NCBI GenBank assembly: GCA_946188175.1
Contig: CAMHUJ010000025.1
Span: 1 to 10,479, forward strand
Origin: an uncultured Ruminococcus sp.
GTDB lineage: Bacteria; Bacillota; Clostridia; Oscillospirales; Ruminococcaceae
Direction of reading: 5' to 3'
Length of the DNA stretch: 10,479 bases
Part shown: one piece after another, positions 1-6,933 of the stretch
Position numbering within the stretch: position 1 is the stretch's first letter
Layout: each line of letters begins with the position of its first letter
Made by a program: the position numbers and the translations under genes
Notes under the pieces: generated by a model
Database searches by the model: none
What the model was told of the DNA's origin: nothing
Seen by the model: only the letters and a program-made list of their open reading frames with translations

Positions 1-26
1 CTTGCAGACTGCAAATAATCCGCATA

Positions 27-62
27 CAACCCCGCCGCCCGTGTACGGGCGGCGGGTTGCAC
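27..62 (+). terminator. GC-rich hairpin, probable terminator of the upstream gene
   Basis: Ten G/C pairs (31-40 with 47-56) close a GTGTAC loop. With one C bulged out, the stem extends by CAA/TTG. Only a short, interrupted T-rich tail (CACTTT) follows, so termination would rest on the very stable stem. Bases 1-18 can be read as CTT GCA GAC TGC AAA TAA, which could be the last codons of an upstream gene, but six codons are too few to call. The tail runs straight into the -35 box of the next promoter. Confidence 0.6.
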
Positions 63-91
63 TTTACAAACGGCGGACAATGGTGTATAAT
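63..91 (+). promoter_or_regulatory. Sigma-A-type promoter of the DUF6323-DUF6179 operon
   Basis: A TTTACA -35 box (63-68) and a perfect TATAAT -10 box (86-91) are separated by exactly 17 nt. Transcription should start near 98, leaving a leader of about 30 nt before the start codon at 130. The promoter sits directly behind the upstream hairpin, as expected for a new transcription unit. Confidence 0.8.
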
Positions 92-129
92 AAAAAGAGT
101 ATTTCAACAGAATGAAAAGAGGAGTAGGC

Positions 130-966
130 ATGGATTTTTCACTGGCAATCGACGGCTTTGCGCTGCTGACGCCTGCCGAGCAGAGAGCGCAGATTCTTGC
201 GACGAACCGTGAAGCCGAACAGTATTACGGTCTGCGGCTGACGCCTGCGGATGCGGAAATGCTCATGCAGACCGCGCAGAAGGCGGTGCGGTCGGCGGAG
301 CTTGTGCAGTTCGGGGGCAGCATTACGCCGAAGCTGATCCGCTGGTTTCTGCCGTCGGGGTATTTCGGCAATGCCTATGCGGCGCAGGCTGCGGAGCTGA
401 CCGAGGCGTTTTATCAGCTCAAGGGTGATTTGCAGGCGCTCTATGATGAAGGCGGCGATCCGGACTGTGTGCTCTCGGACAACGCGCTCCTCGATTATAT
501 GTACCGGTTCTATACGAGCCCGACCTGTGCAGGCGATGCTGGGGAAATGCTCGCACAGGCGGAGCGCATCCTCATTCCGGCGATGCGGAAGCTGCTGGAG
601 GTCCGTGCGGCGGAGCGCAAACAGCACCAGGCAGACCTCGGTGATCCGGAACTGCGGATGCTCTATGCGGATAAGATCGCGCAGGAGACCGCAGAGGATA
701 CATATGAAACCGAATATGAGCAGGAGCAGTATGACTACGCCTACCGCGAGGAGATGCACAAGGATATGTTCGGCAATTTCACGCGCGATTATGTGCAGGA
801 CCCGTCCGAGCAGCATACGCGCGGCACATTTGCCGAGGAGCTTGCCGAGGCGCTGTATCGGAATCCTGCGCTGCTGCTGCCGAGCGCACAGCAGGAGGCG
901 GAGTGGATGCAGATGACCGAGGAATGGGAATCGCAGGATGCAGAAGCCGGAAGGGAGGCGGAGTAA
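130..966 (+). CDS. DUF6323 family protein with an acidic, tyrosine-rich C-terminal extension
   Basis: This is a 278-residue cytoplasmic protein of unknown function. I chose the ATG at 130 rather than the in-frame ATG at 112 because AGGAG (119-123) lies 6 nt before it; 112 would place that ribosome site inside the gene. Residues about 20-155 resemble DUF6323 as I know it: an LTPxDAExL segment, then FGGSITPKLI near 61-70, a YAxxxAELTEAFYQLK helix near 83-98, and a D/N-rich turn before DYMYRFY. Residues about 165-278 are not part of that core. They are highly charged, with a Tyr/Glu/Asp-rich stretch (about 191-215), and end in a Glu/Ala/Gln-rich tail. There is no signal peptide or membrane helix. 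The next gene begins 2 nt after the stop. DUF6323 genes are known to me as neighbours of DUF6179 genes in Clostridia, which supports both calls. The function is unknown, and the family call is from memory of its motifs. Confidence 0.75.
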   Translation: MDFSLAIDGFALLTPAEQRAQILATNREAEQYYGLRLTPADAEMLMQTAQKAVRSAELVQFGGSITPKLIRWFLPSGYFGNAYAAQAAELTEAFYQLKGDLQALYDEGGDPDCVLSDNALLDYMYRFYTSPTCAGDAGEMLAQAERILIPAMRKLLEVRAAERKQHQADLGDPELRMLYADKIAQETAEDTYETEYEQEQYDYAYREEMHKDMFGNFTRDYVQDPSEQHTRGTFAEELAEALYRNPALLLPSAQQEAEWMQMTEEWESQDAEAGREAE

Positions 967-967
967 G

Positions 968-1954
968 ATGCCGGAACATATGCTGATGCCGCAGGGCGGT
1001 CTGCCGGATGCGCCGCTGCCGCATAAGGATTATACGATGCATCTGCTGCAATATGCGGCGGAGAACGGTCTGCTGCTGCCGGAAACGCTGAATGCACTGC
1101 GCGACGGTCTGCATAAAGCTGCGGCGGAGCGCGCTGCACAGTATACCGCCGGAAAAAGCGCGACCGTTACGCGGAAGCAGGCAGAGGCGTTTTATGCTTC
1201 TGTATTCACGCAGCTCGATGCGGCACTGCTCACACTGGAATCCGACGCAGAGGCACTCGAAGCCCTGCGCACACAGCCGCTGACGGCACTGCTGGAGCAG
1301 GGCGCCGTCCTGACGATCAGCGCATATGATTTTGCGAAGGAGCACTTCCGGCGCGCATGGAAGCTGACAAAGCCCGTGCAGACATCATTTTTCGCGGCGC
1401 TGCTCAAGGATTTTGAGCAGTTCTGCACGCAGTATGATGCACGGTTCCGTGCAAAGGATACGCATGTCTCATTTTCCTATCCGCTGCTTTGCGGCAGACA
1501 GATCACGGAAAACGGCGCGATCGGCGTATGCAGCTATTATGCATCGCTGAGCAGCGAGGGCGCGTTTTTGCAGCTGTTTGCGGCAGACGATATCTGTGCG
1601 ATGATGCAGCGCTATGCCGCGCGCTTCCTGACAACGCCTGATATGATCGCGGAGAATATTGCGGAGCTGGTACTGCGGCACTGGGTGATCCGGCTGCTCT
1701 GCGGGCAGGAGCGCTTTTCGGCAGAGGTCACGCCGGAGATGATTGCAGAGGTGCAGGCGGAATACGGCAGTCTGCCGCCGGAGCAGCTTGCAGACCGGAT
1801 CCGGCAGAGCATTGAGTCGCTGCTGCTGCCTGTTTATCCGGCGCTGTTGCAGTATCTGGCGGATGCGCTGCCTGCATTTTCCGCCGCGCTGCACAGCCGC
1901 ATCGAACAGAACAGACTGGAGGGCTGGCTCGCGCCGGTTTCGACGGAAAATTGA
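968..1954 (+). CDS. DUF6179-like protein, partner of the preceding DUF6323 gene
   Basis: This is a 328-residue, mostly helical, probably cytoplasmic protein of unknown function. The ATG at 968 is chosen because GGGAGG (953-958) sits 9 nt upstream, just inside the end of the previous gene. The in-frame ATG at 938 would overlap that gene and lacks such a site. Features matching my memory of DUF6179 are the N-terminal QYTAGKSATVTRKQAE segment (about 58-73), where family members typically have YTxGESSSV, an Ala/Leu-rich helix pair (74-115), and the YDARFRAKDTHVSFSYPL stretch (about 156-173) ahead of a conserved middle region. At 328 residues it seems shorter than the roughly 400-450 residues I associate with the family. 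The two genes are almost fused (TAA-G-ATG), so translational coupling and a shared complex or pathway are likely. No catalytic motif is recognisable. Confidence 0.7.
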   Translation: MPEHMLMPQGGLPDAPLPHKDYTMHLLQYAAENGLLLPETLNALRDGLHKAAAERAAQYTAGKSATVTRKQAEAFYASVFTQLDAALLTLESDAEALEALRTQPLTALLEQGAVLTISAYDFAKEHFRRAWKLTKPVQTSFFAALLKDFEQFCTQYDARFRAKDTHVSFSYPLLCGRQITENGAIGVCSYYASLSSEGAFLQLFAADDICAMMQRYAARFLTTPDMIAENIAELVLRHWVIRLLCGQERFSAEVTPEMIAEVQAEYGSLPPEQLADRIRQSIESLLLPVYPALLQYLADALPAFSAALHSRIEQNRLEGWLAPVSTEN

Positions 1955-1982
1955 AAATCATATGAACATCTGATGAAAACGC

Positions 1983-2011
1983 TTGCAAAATATTCCTTTT
2001 CGTAATATAAT
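1983..2011 (+). promoter_or_regulatory. Sigma-A-type promoter of the DUF308 gene
   Basis: TTGCAA (1983-1988) and TATAAT (2006-2011) are separated by 17 nt. The start would be near 2018, giving a leader of about 55 nt before the ATG at 2074. No obvious terminator separates this promoter from the upstream operon (stop at 1954), so some read-through into the DUF308 gene is possible. Confidence 0.8.
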
Positions 2012-2073
2012 AGAATCGAACAGAATTCTGCCGCTGAAAGAGAATGGAACACAAAACACAAGGGGGAATTCAC

Positions 2074-2589
2074 ATGATTCAAATTAAGGACGGAACGCCC
2101 GGAGCTGCCGTATTTCTGGCAGTGCTCGGGACGGTACTGATTCTGGCGCCGGGCGCGGCGGTTTCGACGCTCGTCCGCTGCTTCGGACTGGTACTGATTA
2201 TGATCGGCACGCTTCGGTTCGTGCCGCAGCTGCACAGCCGGCTGCATCATGCGGCAGGCAATGCGGCGCTTGTCAGCTCGGCGCTGACAGTCGGGGCAGG
2301 CTTTCTTGTGATGCTCTGTCCGGAGAAGGCTGCGTCGGTATTTCCGCTGTTCGCGGGCATTCTCATTCTGCTGATCGGCATGGTGCATCTGATGCACGCA
2401 CTGGCAGCGAAGCGGTCCGGCGATCCTGCCGCGCGCATGATGTTCGTATTCTCTGCGATTACGCTCGTCTGCGGTGCGATGATCTGCCTGAACCCGTTTT
2501 CTGCGGTGACAACGCTTGTCCGGATGATCGGCGTGATTCTCGTGTACAACGGCATCACGGGCTTCTGGATGGAAGCAAAGCACTGCTGA
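2074..2589 (+). CDS. DUF308/HdeD-like six-helix membrane protein
   Basis: This is a 171-residue polytopic membrane protein. The ATG at 2074 follows AGGGGGAA (2061-2068) at good spacing, whereas the in-frame ATG at 2044 has no ribosome site. Six hydrophobic segments are visible, at about residues 9-27, 33-50, 62-81, 86-107, 121-139 and 145-165. The chain is built from three similar helix-hairpin units. Each starts its second helix after a Leu-x-Pro turn (LAPGAAVSTLV, LCPEKAASVF, LNPFSAVTTLV) and ends in a Gly-rich helix (GLVLIMIGTL, GILILLIGMV, GVILVYNGITG). This three-fold pattern and length fit the DUF308 family, whose E. coli member HdeD is linked to acid resistance. The biochemical role is unknown, and a role in acid stress here would be speculation. 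It is a single-gene unit between its own promoter and terminator. Confidence 0.85.
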   Translation: MIQIKDGTPGAAVFLAVLGTVLILAPGAAVSTLVRCFGLVLIMIGTLRFVPQLHSRLHHAAGNAALVSSALTVGAGFLVMLCPEKAASVFPLFAGILILLIGMVHLMHALAAKRSGDPAARMMFVFSAITLVCGAMICLNPFSAVTTLVRMIGVILVYNGITGFWMEAKHC

Positions 2590-2610
2590 ACCAATCATTT
2601 TATAATCAGG

Positions 2611-2650
2611 AAACGGCATTCTCCGGACAGGGAGGATGCCGTTTTGCTGT
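2611..2650 (+). terminator. Rho-independent terminator after the DUF308 gene
   Basis: A 14-bp stem pairs 2611-2624 with 2631-2644, continuous except for one G-U pair, and has a six-base GGACAG loop. It is followed by TTTTGCTGT, with the T run starting in the stem. It lies 21 nt after the stop codon at 2589. The A-rich left arm makes it potentially active in both directions. Confidence 0.88.
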
Positions 2651-2705
2651 GCATGCGGGGAGATTGCAATTTGGTATCAGATTCATGACAACCCGGCGGA
2701 GACTC

Positions 2706-2734
2706 TTGCAATCGGCGCCGGCATGTGATATAAT
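2706..2734 (+). promoter_or_regulatory. Strong promoter with extended -10 for the DUF4230 genes
   Basis: TTGCAA (2706-2711) and TATAAT (2729-2734) are 17 nt apart, and the -10 is preceded by TGA, making an extended -10 (TGnTATAAT). Transcription should begin near 2741. The 37-nt leader holds a small CGGC-ATCT-GCCG hairpin (about 2742-2753) and then the ribosome site GGAG (2765-2768). Confidence 0.82.
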
Positions 2735-2777
2735 GGATTCAGCGGCATCTGCCGGATGTGAAAAGGAGAATGTTGAA

Positions 2778-3545
2778 ATGACAAAGAAGGTAAAACTGAT
2801 TATCGCAGCAGTTGCAGCCGTGCTCCTGATCGGGGTCATCGGCGTAATTGCACTCAGCGCGAAACATAAAAACGAAATGGCTGCACTGACGGCAGAGCTG
2901 AATATGCAGCGCGAGAGCGATCTCAACCTGCAAAAGACCATAGATGCGCTGCAAAATGACAATCTTTCGCTGACAAATGAAAAGGAATCGCTGCTCGATC
3001 AGATCGAGGAGCTGACGACCGAGGAGGTTGTCGTATTCAACGCAGGCGCGGTCACGGAGGAGATCAAGAACATCAGCGAGCTTGCGTCGGTCGAATACCG
3101 CTACACAAATGTCGGAACGCTGGATTCCGCGCGCGTGTTCACGTTCATGAAGGAATGGAAGGTGCCGTTCTCGAAGAAGGCGGCGATTGTCACCATGGAC
3201 GGTACGATCAAGGCGGGCATTGATCTTTCGCAGGTGCAGATCGACTGCAACGAGAATAAGAAGGCGATCACGGTCAAAATGCCGGAATCGCGCATCCTCT
3301 CGAATGAGCTGGACGAAAACAGCTTCAAGGTCTATCAGGAGGATGAATCGGTCTGGAATCAGATCACGCTGACGGACAGCAAGGATCTGCGCGACCAGAT
3401 CAAGAAGCAGGCGGAGAAAAATGCCATAGACAATAAGCTGCTCGATCAGGCATCCGAAAAGGCGGAGCAGCTCGTTCAGAGCATTATCTTCGCAACGCCC
3501 GGCATCAAGGAGACCTATACGGTCAAATTTGAAGCTGCAAAGTAA
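2778..3545 (+). CDS. DUF4230 domain protein, membrane-anchored with coiled coil (first copy)
   Basis: This is a 255-residue protein. The ATG at 2778 has GGAG (2765-2768) 9 nt upstream. The open frame extends back to 2649, but that stretch covers the promoter and cannot be coding. A Lys-rich start and one membrane helix (about 6-27) anchor it with the bulk outside the cytoplasm. A heptad-like Leu-rich coiled coil follows (about 33-82). The DUF4230 domain occupies about 94-240, with ELASVEYRY, an aromatic/basic loop (EWKVPFSKKAAIV), then MDGTIKAGIDLSQVQI, KMPESRILSNELDENSFKVY and a Lys/Glu-rich helix (about 205-236). The family has no established biochemical function that I know of. The next gene, 44 nt downstream, encodes a diverged copy of the same architecture, and the two probably share a transcript. 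Confidence 0.85.
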   Translation: MTKKVKLIIAAVAAVLLIGVIGVIALSAKHKNEMAALTAELNMQRESDLNLQKTIDALQNDNLSLTNEKESLLDQIEELTTEEVVVFNAGAVTEEIKNISELASVEYRYTNVGTLDSARVFTFMKEWKVPFSKKAAIVTMDGTIKAGIDLSQVQIDCNENKKAITVKMPESRILSNELDENSFKVYQEDESVWNQITLTDSKDLRDQIKKQAEKNAIDNKLLDQASEKAEQLVQSIIFATPGIKETYTVKFEAAK

Positions 3546-3570
3546 GGAAGCATTCCGAACACCCCCACGC

Positions 3571-3593
3571 TGAAACGGAGAATGTTGAAATGA
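3571..3593 (+). repeat. Second copy of the duplicated translation-initiation region
   Basis: Bases 3571-3593 match 2759-2781 at 22 of 23 positions. Each copy runs from a TGAAA tract through GGAGAATGTTGAAATGA and so spans ribosome site, spacer and start codon. The upstream flanks differ, and the coding sequences are clearly diverged beyond it, so the match is either the remnant of a tandem duplication or a translation signal held by selection. Confidence 0.7.
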
Positions 3594-4363
3594 AAGATAC
3601 TGCAAAGAAAATCGGGATCATTGTCATTGCTGCCGCGATCACGGTCTGTGCCGGTTTGATCTGGCACAAAAAGAGAACGGAATCGCTGCGGCAGGAGCTG
3701 AAAGCTGCGCAGGAGGCGGAGCTTTCGATGCAGGCTGCGATCGACGGTCTGGCAGAGGAATACGGCATTGAGATCAGGGAGAAAAGCGATATCGGCAAGG
3801 CGATCTCCGGTCTGAAGGATAAATTCGACCGTTGGTTCCAGCGGGATAATTACATTCTGGATGCGAAAGAGGTATCCTCGAAGCTCGCGGAAATCAGCGA
3901 GCTTGCGACAATCGAATATCAGTATAACAATGTCGGGCTGCATTTTTACAAGGGCGATAAGCTGCCGGGAACGGATATTGTGATTCCGTATACCGGAACG
4001 ACCGTTGCGATCTCCATGGACGGCACGGTGAAAGCGGGGATTGATTTGTCCGAGGTGAAGATTGAATGCGACCATGCAAAAAAGCGTGTGACGGTCCGCA
4101 TGCCGGAAGCGAAAATCCTGTCCAATGCGCTGGACGAGGACAGCATCAAGGTGTGCATAGACGATCAGTCGATCTTCAACCGGCTTTCGCAGGCGCAGCA
4201 CAATGAACTGCGCAAGCAGATCAAGGACAAGGGCATCGAAATGGCAAAAAAAAGCGATATTCTGAAGCTGTCCGGCGAAAGAGCACAGAAGGTCATCAGA
4301 GATCTGGTTGACTCTATGCAGGAGGGCAAGGGCGACTATGAGGTCGTATTCAAGGCTGCCTGA
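3590..4363 (+). CDS. DUF4230 domain protein, membrane-anchored (second, diverged copy)
   Basis: This is a 257-residue paralogue of the preceding protein. A single membrane helix (about 7-25) is followed by a shorter charged helical linker (about 28-85), then DUF4230 (about 95-242). The hallmark segments are ELATIEYQY, MDGTVKAGIDLSEVKI, MPEAKILSNALDEDSIKV and a Lys-rich amphipathic helix. The residues around ITVC (17-20) do not make a lipobox because Val precedes the Cys. The start is set by GGAG (3577-3580), 9 nt before the ATG. The region around the start is nearly identical to that of the first copy (23 nt with one mismatch), which supports tandem duplication. The loop before the MDGT motif differs (KLPGTDIVIPYTGTTV), so the copies may bind different partners. 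No terminator follows before the sensor kinase gene 36 nt downstream. Confidence 0.84.
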   Translation: MKDTAKKIGIIVIAAAITVCAGLIWHKKRTESLRQELKAAQEAELSMQAAIDGLAEEYGIEIREKSDIGKAISGLKDKFDRWFQRDNYILDAKEVSSKLAEISELATIEYQYNNVGLHFYKGDKLPGTDIVIPYTGTTVAISMDGTVKAGIDLSEVKIECDHAKKRVTVRMPEAKILSNALDEDSIKVCIDDQSIFNRLSQAQHNELRKQIKDKGIEMAKKSDILKLSGERAQKVIRDLVDSMQEGKGDYEVVFKAA

Positions 4364-4382
4364 GCAGCACCGATTATAAAGA

Positions 4383-4395
4383 AACCGCTCCGGTT
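4383..4395 (+). other. Small hairpin just before the sensor kinase start
   Basis: AACCG-CTC-CGGTT forms a 5-bp stem with a 3-nt loop ending 4 nt before the ATG at 4400. It occupies the place where a ribosome site would be, and no AGGAG-like sequence is seen there. This suggests weak or coupled translation of the kinase after the DUF4230 gene. A stem this short could also be chance. Confidence 0.35.
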
Positions 4396-4399
4396 CCGT

Positions 4400-6895
4400 A
4401 TGGGAATCGAGGCGTTTCTGCTTTCATGGGAACTCTGGCCGCTGATTCCGATTACAATCGGCGTGGTATTTGCGTGGGCGCTGCATATTCAGCAGCGGCT
4501 GACGGACAGGCAGCGGCTCCGGATGAATACGGCATTCGTCATGTTTGCGTTTTTCTATTACGGCAGCCACCGGACGAGCGTATTCGACACGGTCGCGGTA
4601 ATGTCGCTGATCATGATGCTGTATACCATGGCGTGCATCAAGCCGCTGATTACGTTTTTGCAGTTCGTCTATTATCTGACCTTCGGCTACGGGCTGCTGA
4701 TGATATGGCGGGACGGCGAGAAATTCAGCACGCTTATGATTTCGCGCGCGCTGATGAACATTGCCGTGATCACGGTGATCGGCGTGGTATCGCGCAGGAT
4801 CATCGAGAAATGGACGGAGGTCGTCGAGCATTCCGAGACAGAGATCGAAAAGCTGACGGATGCAACGGACAGACTGAACGATTTTCTTGCGAATGTCTCG
4901 CATGAAACGCGCACGCCGATCAATGCGATCATCGGTCTGACCGGCATCTGCATCGACGAGGAGGAAAATGCAGAGCGCCGGACGAATCTGATCGCCGTCC
5001 GCGAGGCGGGCAGAAGGGTTGCGGAGCAGATCGGCGATATTCTGGATTTTACCGAGACCGACCGCAAAAAGCTGTCCAATCATTATGAGGATTATATGCT
5101 TTCCTCGGTGCTGAACGATCTGGTTGAGGAGATCCGTCCGTTCAAGCCGAAGGAGCTTGAGCTTGTGATCGACGTGGATCCGGCGATTCCGTCCGTGATG
5201 AACACCGATATCGGCAAGCTGCGGAAAATCCTGCGGCATCTGATTATGAACGGTCTGAAGTATACCCGTGAGGGCGGCGTTTATGTCCGGCTGTATACGA
5301 TTCCGGAGACCTACGGCGTCAATCTGCTGATTAAGGTCACGGATACCGGCATCGGCATGACTGCGGAGGAGCAGGAACGGGTTTTCGAGCGGTATTATCA
5401 GGCGGATTCCGGCAGAAACCGGCAGGGCGGCGGTCTTGGCCTCGGCATGACGATTGTGCAGGGCTTTACGGCAGCACTCGGCGGCTTTATCACGGTCAGC
5501 AGCAAACTGGGCAAGGGTACCTCGGTCAGCGTCAGTCTGCCGCAGAAGGTTGTCGAGTCGGCAAGCTGCATGTCTGTTTCCAGGCCGGAGAAGCTCTGTC
5601 TCGGTGCGTTTCTGCATCTGGATAAATACGCGAACCCGAATGTGCGCGAATACTATAACATGATGATTCACAATATTGTCAAGGGCTTCGGTGTACAGAT
5701 GCACCGTGTCGATCATGTTGCGAATCTGAAAAAGCTGCTTGCGTCCGTGCAGCTGACGCATCTGTTTGTCGCGGAGGAGGAATATGCAACCGCACCGGAG
5801 CTGATAGAATCCATTGCCGCGAAGGTGATTACGGTTGTTGTGGCAAATTCGGATTTCAAGCTGCCGCCGGATTCACAGGCGCGGATCATGCTCAAGCCGT
5901 TTTACTGCTTTCCGGTAGCGGCGGTGCTGAATGCCGAACGCGATATGACGGAGCTGGATGAACGCATCAGCTTCCCGGGGACGCATGTGCTTGTTGTCGA
6001 TGATGAACCGATGAATCTGACGGTTGCGCAGAATATTCTCAGGCGCTACGGCATGAAGGTGACGACTGCGGATTCCGGCGCGGAAGCTGTTGACCTGTGC
6101 AGGGAGAACAGATTTGACATTGTCTTTATGGATCATATGATGCCGGGAATGGACGGCGTCGAGGCGATGAAGCGGATCCGGTCCGACAGGGCATATGCAG
6201 AGATTCCGATTGTTGCACTGACGGCAAATGCGGTCAGCTCGGCGAGAGAGACCTTCCTTGCGGCAGGTTTTGACGGCTTTGTCAGTAAGCCGATTGATCT
6301 CATGGATCTGGAGCGTGTCCTGCGGAGAGTGCTGCGGCAGTCGGTGATGACCTATCCGGCAGCAGAGTCGGAGCAGCCGGCAGCCGGATCTGCGCCCTCC
6401 GTGCGGGAGCAGCTTGCCGCCTGCGGACTGAATCCGGCAGAGGGCATGAAATACTGCGCGGAGGATGAAGGCTTTTATCTGGAAATGCTTGCGGAATTTG
6501 CATCCGGATATCCGGCGCGTGCAGAGCAGGTGAGCACGCGGGTTGCGGGTGTGACAAAGGCGCTCATGGCAAGACCGGTGCTTGTCCTGAAGCGCGGCAA
6601 AATGGGCGTCGGCAAGGTGTATTTCGGTGCGCGCGAAGCGGTCTGGAAACGGTATATCCGCTCCGTACTGCGGTCGCCGTCCGGAATTGACCGCCGCATC
6701 CTGTTCGTGACCTATGTCGGAATTACAAACAAGGATATGGAATGGATCCGGCAACAGGTTGAGAAGCGGATGAAATTCGAGCGGATTTATTTCCAGAAGG
6801 CATCGCCGGTCATTGCCGTCAACAGCGGCGGCGGTACCTTCGGTCTTCTGATTCGCGACGCCGATCCGGCGCTTCCGGCAGAAGCGGAGGCATAA
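4400..6895 (+). CDS. Hybrid sensor histidine kinase with partial HPt and DegV-like C-terminus
   Basis: This 831-residue protein senses a signal at the membrane and passes phosphate from His to its own receiver. About five membrane helices lie in residues 5-130. A short coiled linker leads to HisKA with H168 in the H-box (SHETRTP). HATPase_c follows, with the N-box at N284, the G1 box DTGIGM (315-320) and the G2 box around GGGLGLGM (343-350). Residues about 395-515 look like a degenerate receiver without the acidic pocket. A complete receiver spans about 528-645, with D534/D535, phospho-acceptor D578, T608 and K630. After a Pro/Ala/Ser linker, 667-710 match the first helices of an HPt domain (CGLNPAEGMKYCAEDEGFY), but the phospho-accepting His segment is absent. 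Residues about 711-818 instead match the C-terminal third of DegV proteins, notably RILFVTYVGIT and FQKASPVIAVNSGGGTFGLL. The ATG at 4400 is the first start after the in-frame stop of the upstream gene, and it lacks a clear ribosome site. The kinase and receiver calls are firm; the DegV assignment is from motif memory. Confidence 0.9.
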   Translation: MGIEAFLLSWELWPLIPITIGVVFAWALHIQQRLTDRQRLRMNTAFVMFAFFYYGSHRTSVFDTVAVMSLIMMLYTMACIKPLITFLQFVYYLTFGYGLLMIWRDGEKFSTLMISRALMNIAVITVIGVVSRRIIEKWTEVVEHSETEIEKLTDATDRLNDFLANVSHETRTPINAIIGLTGICIDEEENAERRTNLIAVREAGRRVAEQIGDILDFTETDRKKLSNHYEDYMLSSVLNDLVEEIRPFKPKELELVIDVDPAIPSVMNTDIGKLRKILRHLIMNGLKYTREGGVYVRLYTIPETYGVNLLIKVTDTGIGMTAEEQERVFERYYQADSGRNRQGGGLGLGMTIVQGFTAALGGFITVSSKLGKGTSVSVSLPQKVVESASCMSVSRPEKLCLGAFLHLDKYANPNVREYYNMMIHNIVKGFGVQMHRVDHVANLKKLLASVQLTHLFVAEEEYATAPELIESIAAKVITVVVANSDFKLPPDSQARIMLKPFYCFPVAAVLNAERDMTELDERISFPGTHVLVVDDEPMNLTVAQNILRRYGMKVTTADSGAEAVDLCRENRFDIVFMDHMMPGMDGVEAMKRIRSDRAYAEIPIVALTANAVSSARETFLAAGFDGFVSKPIDLMDLERVLRRVLRQSVMTYPAAESEQPAAGSAPSVREQLAACGLNPAEGMKYCAEDEGFYLEMLAEFASGYPARAEQVSTRVAGVTKALMARPVLVLKRGKMGVGKVYFGAREAVWKRYIRSVLRSPSGIDRRILFVTYVGITNKDMEWIRQQVEKRMKFERIYFQKASPVIAVNSGGGTFGLLIRDADPALPAEAEA
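6516..6540 (+). repeat. Inverted repeat at the HPt/DegV junction
   Basis: CGCGTGC (6516-6522) and GCACGCG (6534-6540) are perfect inverted copies around an 11-nt spacer, inside the kinase gene. They encode residues about 706-714, where similarity shifts from HPt-like to DegV-like. A repeat of this size can occur by chance in GC-rich coding DNA. Confidence 0.45.
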
Positions 6896-6933
6896 TCCGG
6901 CGCAGGATGTCTCAAATATTCAGGATTTGTCTC

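Noticed and set aside
2..14. TTGCAG-A-CTGCAA palindrome at the window start
   Set aside because: It is perfect but short and may lie at the 3' end of an upstream coding region; no promoter overlaps it, so an operator call is unsupported.
2649..2777. N-terminal extension of the first DUF4230 gene
   Set aside because: This stretch contains the extended -10 promoter (2706-2734), and a good ribosome site precedes the ATG at 2778.
3638..3649. Lipoprotein signal in the second DUF4230 protein (ITVC)
   Set aside because: The residue before the Cys is Val, whereas a lipobox needs a small residue there. A plain membrane anchor fits better.
4375..4380. TATAAA as a -10 box for a separate kinase promoter
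   Set aside because: No acceptable -35 lies 16-18 nt upstream (the sequence there is AAGGCT).
4424..5761. 445-codon open frame on the minus strand opposite the sensor kinase
   Set aside because: The opposite strand encodes unmistakable HisKA and HATPase_c motifs. This frame has a shadow-like His/Arg/Gln composition and no domain.
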